Assembly: GCA_051893555.1 (NCBI GenBank)
Contig: JBJFHL010000021.1
Coordinates: 1-16,251, forward strand
Reading direction: 5' to 3'
DNA length: 16,251 nt
Source: RGIG7179 sp051893555
GTDB taxonomy: Bacteria > Bacillota > Clostridia > Peptostreptococcales > Anaerovoracaceae
In this document: in pieces, positions 1-6,333 of the stretch
Position numbering within the stretch: position 1 is the first letter of the stretch
Layout: the number at the start of each line of letters is the position of its first letter
The notes under the pieces: model-generated
The model's input: the letters and a program-made list of their open reading frames with translations, nothing else
Database searches by the model: none
What the model was told of the DNA's origin: nothing
Made by a program: the position numbers and the translations under genes

Positions 1-134
1 TTAATATTATATAGTATTGGTATTGCTTTGTCAAGTAGTTACAGGAAAATTCATTTTTTCTGTGTAATCTTAAACTCTTCCAACGATACATTCTGCATTC
101 TTACATCCTTCCTTGATGCCCTTATTCAATATAG
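1..134 (-). mobile_element. Edge of a probable insertion into virD4
   Basis: This stretch follows the early stop of virD4 and does not continue the VirD4 protein in any frame. It is much more AT-rich than the GC-rich mobilisation genes beside it. It holds a perfect promoter that points left out of the window. It also holds a tiny frame at 51-98 (minus, 15 codons, starting MQNVSL) with a fair ribosome binding site (AAGGAAGGA, 7-8 bases before ATG). That frame could be a leader peptide or chance. I see no GTGYG start of a group II intron and no obvious terminal inverted repeat. The kind of element (recombinase-borne element, IS or other) cannot be told from what is here. The insertion itself is inferred from the break in VirD4 and the change in composition. 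Confidence 0.5.
6..34 (-). promoter_or_regulatory. Consensus sigma-70/sigma-A promoter facing left
   Basis: On the minus strand, a perfect -35 box TTGACA (29-34) and a perfect -10 box TATAAT (6-11) are separated by exactly 17 bases. Transcription would start near position 1 and run out of the window. It probably drives the first gene of the element inserted in virD4, whose coding part is not visible here. Confidence 0.85.
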
Positions 135-1370
135 TCATCTGTAAAACTGTGTTACATTGGCGAACTCGTCCATCAGAAAATGCACATGGACCGGCAGCCT
201 GCCGCCATACCGGTGGTCCGCCAGGAAAAACAGCTGTTGGAACAACTGCGTATAAAGAATGCTGACCAGAAAGTTGAACGAAGTGTCATTGTCCGGGATC
301 AATGCGAACAGCGCCACCTTCTTCTCGCCTAGAGACGGCAGATCCAGCTCGTCGGTCATGGTCAGCGCTGCCAGGCTTTCCAGATTGAACTTTTCCAGGT
401 GGGATGCCAGGGTCAGCTGAATGGATTTCAGCGTTTTGGCTGAGCCGCTGCGGTAGTTCTGGTAGTATTTCACCGCGATGTGCTCCGGCTGCCGTTCCTC
501 CAGGTCATAAAACAGATTGTCCAGAGGGCTTGGCTCCATCTCCTGTTCCTCATCCTCTACCGCCCCGGCGCGGAGCATTTCCAGTACCATGCTGAAATTC
601 TGCTCCTCTTCCGGCGCTTCGTATTTCAGATAAAAGATCAGCGCCATCAGCAGCATGCTGGCCGACGTGTCCCAAAACGGATCGCTGGTATTGCTGCCCT
701 TTGGTGTGGTGCTCTTGAAGAGATTGGTCACCAGGCGCTGCACATCGTTATCGTCCCGCAGATATACAAACGGATTGTAGCAATGGCTTTTTTCCATGTT
801 GATCAGGTCCAGCACCCGCACCTCATATCCTTCTGTCTCCAGCAGTCCGCCGGTATCCCGCAAAATCTCCCCTTTCGGGTCTAATATGAAGAAGGACGTA
901 TTGGCCTGCATGATGTTCGGTTTGCAGAAGAACCGCGTCTTACCTGCGCCGCTGCCGCCGATGACCAGGATGTTCAGATTTCTCTGGTGCACCCTCCCGT
1001 CCAGCCCGATCAGGACATTTCGCGTCAGAATCAGATTTGCGGACGGTGGATTTTGCCGGTATTTGCGGCTGATTTCCACCGGGTTTCCCCACCGAGCTGA
1101 CCCGTGCTCTGCCCCGCGCCGGTAGTTCTTTCGGGTAGAATAGTAAATGGAGACACCTATAAGGTAGGCAACCGCACACAGACATACGGAGCGAAAGCTA
1201 TTTTCGCACAGCGTAATATCGAAGGGTTTCTGCAGACTCTCCGTCATGCCTTCTATGATGGAAAACAGATTCCCATCGATATATGGTGCCAGAAGCAGTC
1301 CCGCCCAAGTCACCGGCAGGAACCCGGCTGCAATCACCAGCAGGATGGTTCTGCTATCTCTCCCGTTCAT
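135..1370 (-). pseudogene. virD4: VirD4/TraG-type coupling protein, truncated by an insertion
   Basis: This is the type IV secretion coupling ATPase that links the relaxase-DNA complex to the mating channel at the inner face of the membrane. Two N-terminal membrane segments (about residues 8-30 and 60-78) are followed by a cytoplasmic region with Walker A GGSGAGKT (138-145) and a Walker B ending in DEFAN (401-405). Only 411 residues remain, against roughly 600 for intact relatives, and the frame stops six codons after DEFAN with an unrelated tail (VTQFYR). The later ATPase motifs and C-terminal part are missing. I chose the ATG at 1370 because AGGAGG stands 7 bases before it; an ATG at 1388 is also open but has a weaker site. 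The start overlaps the end of pcfB by 17 bases. Identity is firm. Loss of function is inferred. Confidence 0.88.
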
Positions 1371-1920
1371 CCCGTATCCTCCTGCCATCGAGCGGCACCC
1401 TCAACGCTGCAAGCTTTTCCCGGACAGATGCTCTCTCCTCAAAATCTTCTGAACGGGTCTCTCTGTGCCCTGAGGCTTTCCCGGACCGAGGGTCTTTTTC
1501 GGTCCGACTGCGGTTTGGGTTCGCTTCTGTTTCCAGATCGTCCCGCACCGCTGCCAGTTGAAAGCGCTCAATGATCCGGTTGATCTTCGGCGCATCCTCT
1601 GCCCTGGCAATGATATCGACCGTACCACCCCCTGCACCGTCCTTCTCCTTGATGTCGCAATACAAAACACCGTACCGCTTCGCTTCCTTCTTGAAAACCT
1701 GCAGATCCTTCTCCGGTATGGTGAACACAGTCAGTTCTCTCCCGGACCGGATCAATGAGGTGAGTCTGGTCTTTCCCAGTGTCTTCTGTTCTTCCCGCAT
1801 CACTGCTGCAAGAAGTACTGCCAGATTCTTCGCACCTGCTCCGCTGATCCGCACGGCTACCTCCATTCCTTCCAAACTCAGGCGGACCATCTGTTCCGCC
1901 GCATCTGCACCTTGCATCAT
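1354..1920 (-). CDS. pcfB: PcfB family protein (DUF3801)
   Basis: This 188-residue soluble protein is of the PcfB/DUF3801 type, found next to VirD4-like coupling proteins in Firmicute conjugative plasmids and ICEs. In pCF10, PcfB belongs to the DNA processing machinery beside the relaxase and coupling protein. The family core lies in the first 120 or so residues: an alpha-helical start (AEQMVRLSLEG), a middle KTRLTSLIRSG segment, and KEAKRYGVLYCDIKEKDG. The last 60 residues are highly charged and look disordered. The ATG at 1920 overlaps the relaxase stop as ATGA and is preceded by AAGGAGGAG about 8 bases upstream. A longer in-frame extension to 2037 only re-reads the relaxase gene. The order relaxase-pcfB-virD4 supports the call. 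Confidence 0.85.
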   Translation of the reverse strand: MMQGADAAEQMVRLSLEGMEVAVRISGAGAKNLAVLLAAVMREEQKTLGKTRLTSLIRSGRELTVFTIPEKDLQVFKKEAKRYGVLYCDIKEKDGAGGGTVDIIARAEDAPKINRIIERFQLAAVRDDLETEANPNRSRTEKDPRSGKASGHRETRSEDFEERASVREKLAALRVPLDGRRIRDERER

Positions 1921-3209
1921 CTTGTTTTCTCCTCCTTTTTTCTCTCTTTTTTTTCTCTTTCTTTCTGCTGCAGTTTCTCCTTCATGACCGGGGATCTGTT
2001 TTTGACCCCGTGGCAGCAGGCCAACTGGTTTTTGCATATTTTCATTTCTATCCTGTTCTTCTCCAGTTTTTCTCCCGTCAGGCTCTTCTGTTCCTTCTTC
2101 AGTTGATTTAACCGGGCAGAAACGGACTGCTCCAATAACAAAAGCTGCTCCAGGGTATCAATGTGATATTCCTGAAGCAGCCTTGCTTCCTGGGAAATGT
2201 AATTCAATTTCATCAGATCATCCCGCAATGCAGGCGGAACTTTATAGAACTTCGTCTTCCGCCGCGGATAGTATCCGAGGAGATAACAGTAATGCCAGTA
2301 CAGTCCCCGCAGACCTCCGAGTTTTCTGGTTTTCTTTCGGCTGACTTTTACGTTTCGCCTGCGGCCTGGAACTAATTGTGTTTCTCTTCGGGCCTGCCTT
2401 CTTACTTCCGGGGAATTGCTGCGCAGCCTTTCCCGAATCTTCTCATTAGTGTATTCCTCACCCATCCGTGCCAGACGAATGGGCCGTTTCCAGTCATTTT
2501 GCCGGATCGTCCAATACTTTCTGTTTTCATCAAACTGGCAGACATATCCTAAAGAAATAAGGAACGCACGGAATTCTCTGAGATTGCAGCACCGGGATAG
2601 ACCTTCATCCACTGCTTCCTTTGCAATCACGAGCCGGGTCGGTGCCCCTTCCCGTTCTGCCTTGGCAAGACTCTGCGGAATCCCCTTCCCATGACGTTCC
2701 ACGACGCCGAGCTGATGGATTTTGCAAATCTCATCAGACATCCGGGATAGTTCCGTCCACTGTTTCTGTCTGCAGCGTCTGCCATCCCGAAAAGAGACGG
2801 AATTCACGACGAAATGGTTATGCAGGCAGTGGGTGTTCAGATGCGTTGCAACCACCACCTGGAAGTTTTCACCCCAGACCTTCCGCGCAAACTCTGTTCC
2901 GATCTGGTGTGCCTGCTCCGGTGTCACCTCACCTTCAGCAAAACTCTGATAGGCGTGGTATGCGATGATGCCGCCGGTCTTTCCAAACTGCTCTTTGACA
3001 ATCTGAAACTCTCTCCTTGCGATGGCCGGGTTGCAGTTGACGCCGGACACATAAAACTGCTTCTCTGTCTTTTCCTCGTTGACCGCATAGTGCATCACGT
3101 CGTTCAGGGAATCGGGCAGAAGGTTGGCATCGGTCTTTTCCGGATTCATGGCGTAATCGATGGGATGATCCAGTCTGCCGCGTACCGGCCAGATTTTCGT
3201 TACCGCCAT
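1917..3209 (-). CDS. MOBP-type relaxase/mobilisation nuclease
   Basis: This is the relaxase (PF03432-like MobA/VirD2 domain) that nicks the transfer origin, stays bound to the 5' end through a tyrosine, and leads the strand into the coupling protein. In its 430 residues, the likely catalytic tyrosine is Tyr19 in DHPIDYAMNPEKT. The metal-binding histidine motif is THLNTHCLHNH (residues 122-132), preceded by AYHAYQSF (83-90). The nuclease domain fills about the first 220 residues. The C-terminal half is basic, with a long lysine/glutamate-rich tail typical of DNA and partner binding. The ATG at 3209 overlaps the mobC-like gene by 10 bases with GGGAAG six bases upstream, and its stop overlaps the pcfB start. 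All motif residues are present, so the enzyme looks intact. Whether it still acts in cis depends on a working coupling protein. Confidence 0.92.
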   Translation of the reverse strand: MAVTKIWPVRGRLDHPIDYAMNPEKTDANLLPDSLNDVMHYAVNEEKTEKQFYVSGVNCNPAIARREFQIVKEQFGKTGGIIAYHAYQSFAEGEVTPEQAHQIGTEFARKVWGENFQVVVATHLNTHCLHNHFVVNSVSFRDGRRCRQKQWTELSRMSDEICKIHQLGVVERHGKGIPQSLAKAEREGAPTRLVIAKEAVDEGLSRCCNLREFRAFLISLGYVCQFDENRKYWTIRQNDWKRPIRLARMGEEYTNEKIRERLRSNSPEVRRQARRETQLVPGRRRNVKVSRKKTRKLGGLRGLYWHYCYLLGYYPRRKTKFYKVPPALRDDLMKLNYISQEARLLQEYHIDTLEQLLLLEQSVSARLNQLKKEQKSLTGEKLEKNRIEMKICKNQLACCHGVKNRSPVMKEKLQQKEREKKERKKEEKTR

Positions 3210-3538
3210 ATGACACTTCCCTTTTCCGGCATCAAAATCTTTTGCTGAATAGCTAGCTGGAACGCATGCCAGTTTTTGATTTCTTTCTGCAGCTCGTCGC
3301 CTTCCGGCAGACCATCTCGTTTTAGCACAAATGACAATGATTCAAGTCTTTCCGTAAAGAGTCGCATCTGCTGCAGCATCTCATAGAATTCTGCATTCGG
3401 CTGAACCTGTGGTGTCGTTTCTCGAATCAACATGCGGAGATAATCCGATTCCGACAGGCAGGTTTTCCGGGCATTCTCTTTTAGCCTGGCATCTTCTTCT
3501 GTGGATAGCCAGAACTGCTTTTTAATATTTCGTTTCAT
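3200..3538 (-). CDS. mobC: MobC-like relaxosome accessory protein
   Basis: This 112-residue protein begins KKQFWLSTEEDARLKENARKT, then LSESDYLRMLIRE. That is a ribbon-helix-helix start of the MobC kind, which binds the transfer origin and helps the relaxase melt and nick it. The rest is helical with leucine-rich spacing (LQQMRLFTERLESLSFVLK). Its stop overlaps the relaxase start, so the two are translationally coupled. It is the first gene of the mobilisation block, directly downstream of a non-coding stretch with inverted repeats that could be the origin it binds. The ribosome binding site before 3538 is weak. The name mobC is given by family resemblance and position. Confidence 0.8.
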   Translation of the reverse strand: MKRNIKKQFWLSTEEDARLKENARKTCLSESDYLRMLIRETTPQVQPNAEFYEMLQQMRLFTERLESLSFVLKRDGLPEGDELQKEIKNWHAFQLAIQQKILMPEKGSVIWR

Positions 3539-3748
3539 AGGTAACTCTAATTCCTAAGTATCCTAGCAAGAAGTTTACCCTTGCTCGGCAAGTTGAAAAC
3601 CATCTATCCGTTGAGATACAATTAGTTTGCAAATATAGGGTTCACCAATTAGAAACAATAAACTATTATCCATGGTTAGCCTTCACAAATCGAAACAACT
3701 GAATGAAATACTAATTTGCAATTCATCGATTTCCTTGGATGAGAATAC
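3539..3748. other. Candidate transfer origin (oriT) region
   Basis: This 210-base non-coding stretch lies upstream of mobC and the relaxase, where oriT usually sits. It contains three related arms: AGCAAG (3565-3570), CTTGCT (3580-3585) and GGCAAG (3587-3592). The middle arm can pair with either neighbour, giving two mutually exclusive hairpins (6-bp stem with a 9-base loop, or CTTGC/GCAAG with a TCG loop). Just before them on the plus strand is GTATCCTAG, loosely like the ATCCTG core of MOBP nick sites. Two imperfect copies of TGARATAC...TTTGCAA (near 3612-3632 and 3704-3721) may be protein binding sites. I found no convincing promoter for mobC. Function is inferred from position and structure only. 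Confidence 0.4.
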
Positions 3749-4357
3749 TCAGCCGCCTAGACCGCAAAGAGACAGGCAATGCTCAATGAATTCTTCCATA
3801 TTAGTGCATTCAACTTTCTTTAAATCTTTGCAAAATTTATCTATCTCGATTGTTTCTCTTGCTGAATACTTTTTATCTGTGGGAAATATTTTAATATACT
3901 CTTTTTTACGTTCTACCCCTTTTTTCTCAAATTTTATACCAGCTTTTGTCAATACACTCTCCAACTCTGGAGAATTAAAGATAGGAACAATAATATCTTT
4001 TGCCCAATGAGACGCAAACATTTCTTTTGTTATGTATTTTTTTCTTTCATTCGCATTACAGTCATCTGTATCCATAATGATAAATATTTTGAAATATGGT
4101 GCAAAGCTTTTCTTCTTTCCTTTTCTGACTATCTCTACATCATCAAAATGTTCAATAAAATTCTCAATGGTTTTAAATCGCCTATCATATAAAATATGTT
4201 TTAGACTATTGATCTGTATAGAATTTTCACCGTTATCTTTGCTTATAACTTCCATATGTAGTCGCAAATTTGATTTTATATAATCACAAATTTGCTTTTC
4301 GGATTTACCGTGAACTATAACAATTGATTTAAGATAGTTGGGTTTACATTTAGCCAT
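3749..4357 (-). CDS. RloB/AbiLii-like TOPRIM-type protein
   Basis: This 202-residue protein has a TOPRIM-like layout. IVIVHGKSEKQ places a conserved glutamate at residue 20, and KIFIIMDTDDC supplies the DxD pair at residues 96 and 98. NSPELE (128-133) matches the place of the conserved NPxFE-like motif of RloB proteins. TOPRIM folds of this kind are metal-dependent nucleic acid cleaving or binding domains. The gene begins 12 bases after the ATPase stop, with AGGGGG six bases before the ATG, so the two are one operon. ATPase plus RloB-like pairs include the lactococcal AbiL abortive-infection system and RloA/RloB. The role as effector nuclease of a phage-defence pair is inferred; no target can be read from the sequence. 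The gene is AT-rich, unlike the flanking ICE. Confidence 0.68.
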   Translation of the reverse strand: MAKCKPNYLKSIVIVHGKSEKQICDYIKSNLRLHMEVISKDNGENSIQINSLKHILYDRRFKTIENFIEHFDDVEIVRKGKKKSFAPYFKIFIIMDTDDCNANERKKYITKEMFASHWAKDIIVPIFNSPELESVLTKAGIKFEKKGVERKKEYIKIFPTDKKYSARETIEIDKFCKDLKKVECTNMEEFIEHCLSLCGLGG

Positions 4358-4369
4358 AATATTCCCCCT

Positions 4370-5692
4370 CTAATCAAAAATTTCATTTAGTTCTTCAAAA
4401 TCAACATCACCGCAAATTGGCACGCCTCCATACATTCCTTTTAAGTACCTATTTCTGTAATTGAGGTTTGGATGTAACCGATCTTCAAATTTATCAATCG
4501 ATTCAAGTTGTTTGTTGGCATCCTTATCCACCATAAATGTATAAATATATTCCGGACTAATATCTGAGTCAAGCAACATTGTATTATGGGTGGTAATTAT
4601 CAGTTGTCCCTTAATCGCAGGAATTATATTGCTTAAAATGTTATTTATTAAAATATCATGTATCCCCGCATCTATCTCATCAATAACTACAGTTGTTCCC
4701 TTAATACTCATTAATAAAAACGGCAAAATATCCAGCAAATGTAATGTGCCCGTTGATTCGAGTGCATAATTAACATCTATTATTTCTCCGTAAATCAATT
4801 TTTTAAACATCAACTCGTATTTTATTTTTTCTTCCTCATATTCCCTTTTATAAAAAACCTGCTTTATGTCTGAATACATATGGGTATAGAATTCATTCAG
4901 CAATTCCTCTGCTTTATCAAGTTCCTGTTCTTCAAATCTAAATATCTCGCCTTTGTCAAGTTCATTTAAAATTTCATGGTGTACTCCTCTTTTTCCACTT
5001 TCTCCTCTATTTCCTTTCTTTACTTTTATTGACATTGTCATAAATTCGGCAATAACTTCATAGAGTCTTTCATGAATTCTTGACTCATAATATTCCTCCG
5101 CTTTTTCCTCCTTTTCATTTACAAGAATAGCTAAGAAACTATGTTTTCCTTTATATTTTTCTATTAACTCTCTTATTTCCCGTTCATAGTCTTTATCCCA
5201 AAAAAGATTACTATTGATCTTAGTATTATCTGTTGAAATATCGTATACCAAAGTTCTATTGACATTTAAAGCATAGTCCAATCTTTCATGCACTATTTTC
5301 GTGTCATCATATTCTAATAGATATTTACCATCCCGTCCGCCAATATTAAAGCCAAATTCAAGAACCATATTTTCATGGGAATTTATAGTTTTACATGTTC
5401 TAATAATGGAATCAGTATCGCTGATATTTTTAGAGATTACTTTAAGTAAAAACTCATTTCTGAATTCAGGTTCAGAATCATTTTTTTCAAGTATATTCTG
5501 GATAGCTTTTTTTACAGCCATTGTCTGCATTGATTCACATAATGTATAGAACGCAGATGCAAAATTAGATTTTCCAACACCATTTTCACCATATACAATA
5601 ATTGCTTTCTTTGGTTCTTTTCTTTTTTGTAGAAAGTTAACTTTAAAATTTTTTAAAGACTTGAAATTCTTCAAATATAAACTCGTAAACAC
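4370..5692 (-). CDS. AAA15-type ATPase, AbiLi/RloA-like (COG1106 type)
   Basis: This 440-residue ATPase has the SMC/ABC-like layout of the COG1106 family. It starts FTSLYLKNFKSLKNF, then Walker A GENGVGKS (35-42), a long helical middle, signature-like ESTGT (312-316), Walker B TTVVIDEID (333-341), an H-loop histidine in ITTHNT (residue 369), and the family C-terminus NRYLKGMYGGVP. I chose the GTG at 5692 because AAAGGAG stands 7 bases before it and the protein then begins with the usual FxNFKSL motif. An ATG at 5752 would lie upstream of the predicted transcript start. It shares an operon with the TOPRIM-like gene, and together they resemble AbiL/RloAB defence pairs in which the ATPase senses or controls the nuclease. 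Identity as an ATPase is firm. The defence role is inferred. Confidence 0.85.
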   Translation of the reverse strand: MFTSLYLKNFKSLKNFKVNFLQKRKEPKKAIIVYGENGVGKSNFASAFYTLCESMQTMAVKKAIQNILEKNDSEPEFRNEFLLKVISKNISDTDSIIRTCKTINSHENMVLEFGFNIGGRDGKYLLEYDDTKIVHERLDYALNVNRTLVYDISTDNTKINSNLFWDKDYEREIRELIEKYKGKHSFLAILVNEKEEKAEEYYESRIHERLYEVIAEFMTMSIKVKKGNRGESGKRGVHHEILNELDKGEIFRFEEQELDKAEELLNEFYTHMYSDIKQVFYKREYEEEKIKYELMFKKLIYGEIIDVNYALESTGTLHLLDILPFLLMSIKGTTVVIDEIDAGIHDILINNILSNIIPAIKGQLIITTHNTMLLDSDISPEYIYTFMVDKDANKQLESIDKFEDRLHPNLNYRNRYLKGMYGGVPICGDVDFEELNEIFD

Positions 5693-5714
5693 TTGTATTC
5701 TCCTTTCTCTTCTT

Positions 5715-5733
5715 ATGTTATATTTTATAACAT
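5715..5733. promoter_or_regulatory. Palindromic operator over the -10 box
   Basis: A perfect inverted repeat, ATGTTATA/TATAACAT with a 3-base centre, covers the -10 box of the promoter for the ATPase-TOPRIM pair. A dimeric repressor binding here would block transcription. No regulator gene lies in the pair, so the binding protein would be encoded elsewhere. An RNA hairpin at the transcript's 5' end is less likely, as the repeat mostly precedes or straddles the start point. Confidence 0.5.
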
Positions 5734-5752
5734 TTTTTCGAGAAATATTCAA
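5724..5752 (-). promoter_or_regulatory. Promoter of the ATPase-TOPRIM operon
   Basis: On the minus strand, -35 TTGAAT (5747-5752) and -10 TATAAA (5724-5729) are 17 bases apart. The start point would fall near 5717, about 25 bases before the GTG start of the ATPase gene. This gives the cargo its own promoter, independent of the ICE operons. Confidence 0.6.
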
Positions 5753-5904
5753 GTATTTTTAAAGAAATATATAATTTCAATTTCCATCCTATAAGTTTGC
5801 CGGGGTTTCAGGGGCCTCCCCTGAGCATTCCCCTTTCTACTCGCACCAGGAGTAGAAAGGGTCTGCTTGCTAATACAAATCAGGGGCGGCGTGTCAGCGT
5901 GCCG
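5753..5904. repeat. Hairpin cluster between DUF3846 gene and cargo
   Basis: This non-coding stretch has several inverted repeats. TCAGGGG/CCCCTGA spans 5808-5824 with a 3-base loop. CCCTTTCTACTC/GAGTAGAAAGGG spans 5831-5861, a perfect 12-bp stem with a 7-base loop. GCGGC/GCCGC spans 5886-5905. TCAGGGGC is also repeated directly at 5808 and 5880. None is followed by a T-run on either strand, so ordinary intrinsic terminators are unlikely. A conserved DNA processing site of the ICE (oriT or similar), or a structured RNA at the end of the DUF3846 operon, would fit better. Confidence 0.55.
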
Positions 5905-6333
5905 CTACCGCTCCCTGCCTTTTTCTTTTGGCTTGGATGGCCGGATTCGGTTAACCAGGATGCCATGCTCTGTCGGCGTGAAGTATTCCGGATCGCGATA
6001 TTTCCGCATATATTTCTCCGCCTGTCCTCTGGTCAGGCTTTCAAATCGGTCGCTGTCATCGGGCACCCGGCAGATAAAAAACGGCCCGGCGATAATGTCG
6101 ATGACCTTTCCGCAGTCATCCTCAATGAGCCGGTTCAGCCCCATTCCGTTTGCCTTTCCCTCTTCGTTGCAGATGATGGCAGTGCCGTCGTCAAAGGGCT
6201 GAAACATTTCAATCCAGCCTCCTACCGCTTCCTGACAGGCCTCCAGGGTATCTTCCAGTTCCCGGATTTCGGGCTTCTCCCCCGGTTTGATATATACAAC
6301 CCGGATTTTTCTGCTTTCTTTCCTTTCGCTCAT
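5905..6333 (-). CDS. DUF3846 domain protein
   Basis: This 142-residue soluble protein opens KIRVVYIKPGEKPEIRELEDT, followed by LEACQEAVGGWIEMF, IICNEEGKANGMGLNR and DIIAGPFFI. These are the landmarks of DUF3846, a small domain common in Firmicute ICEs and phages with no proven biochemical role. A C-terminal addition (LTRGQAEKYMRKYRDPEYF and a basic end) follows. The ATG at 6333 overlaps the preceding gene's stop as ATGA, with GGGAGGG seven bases before it. It is the last gene of the adhesin-DUF5688 operon before the hairpin cluster. The family call is firm; the function is unknown. Confidence 0.85.
   Translation of the reverse strand: MSERKESRKIRVVYIKPGEKPEIRELEDTLEACQEAVGGWIEMFQPFDDGTAIICNEEGKANGMGLNRLIEDDCGKVIDIIAGPFFICRVPDDSDRFESLTRGQAEKYMRKYRDPEYFTPTEHGILVNRIRPSKPKEKGRER

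Noticed and set aside
1..155. Group II intron as the sequence interrupting virD4
   Set aside because: The junction lacks the GTGYG intron start, and a strong promoter so close to the edge is not typical. Too little sequence is visible to decide fully.
1921..2037. A longer N-terminus for PcfB reaching back to 2037
   Set aside because: The extra residues only re-read the relaxase gene in another frame. The start at 1920 has a strong ribosome binding site and ATGA coupling.
5693..5752. An ATG start at 5752 for the ATPase gene
   Set aside because: It lies within or before the promoter and has no ribosome binding site, whereas the GTG at 5692 has AAAGGAG and gives the usual family N-terminus.
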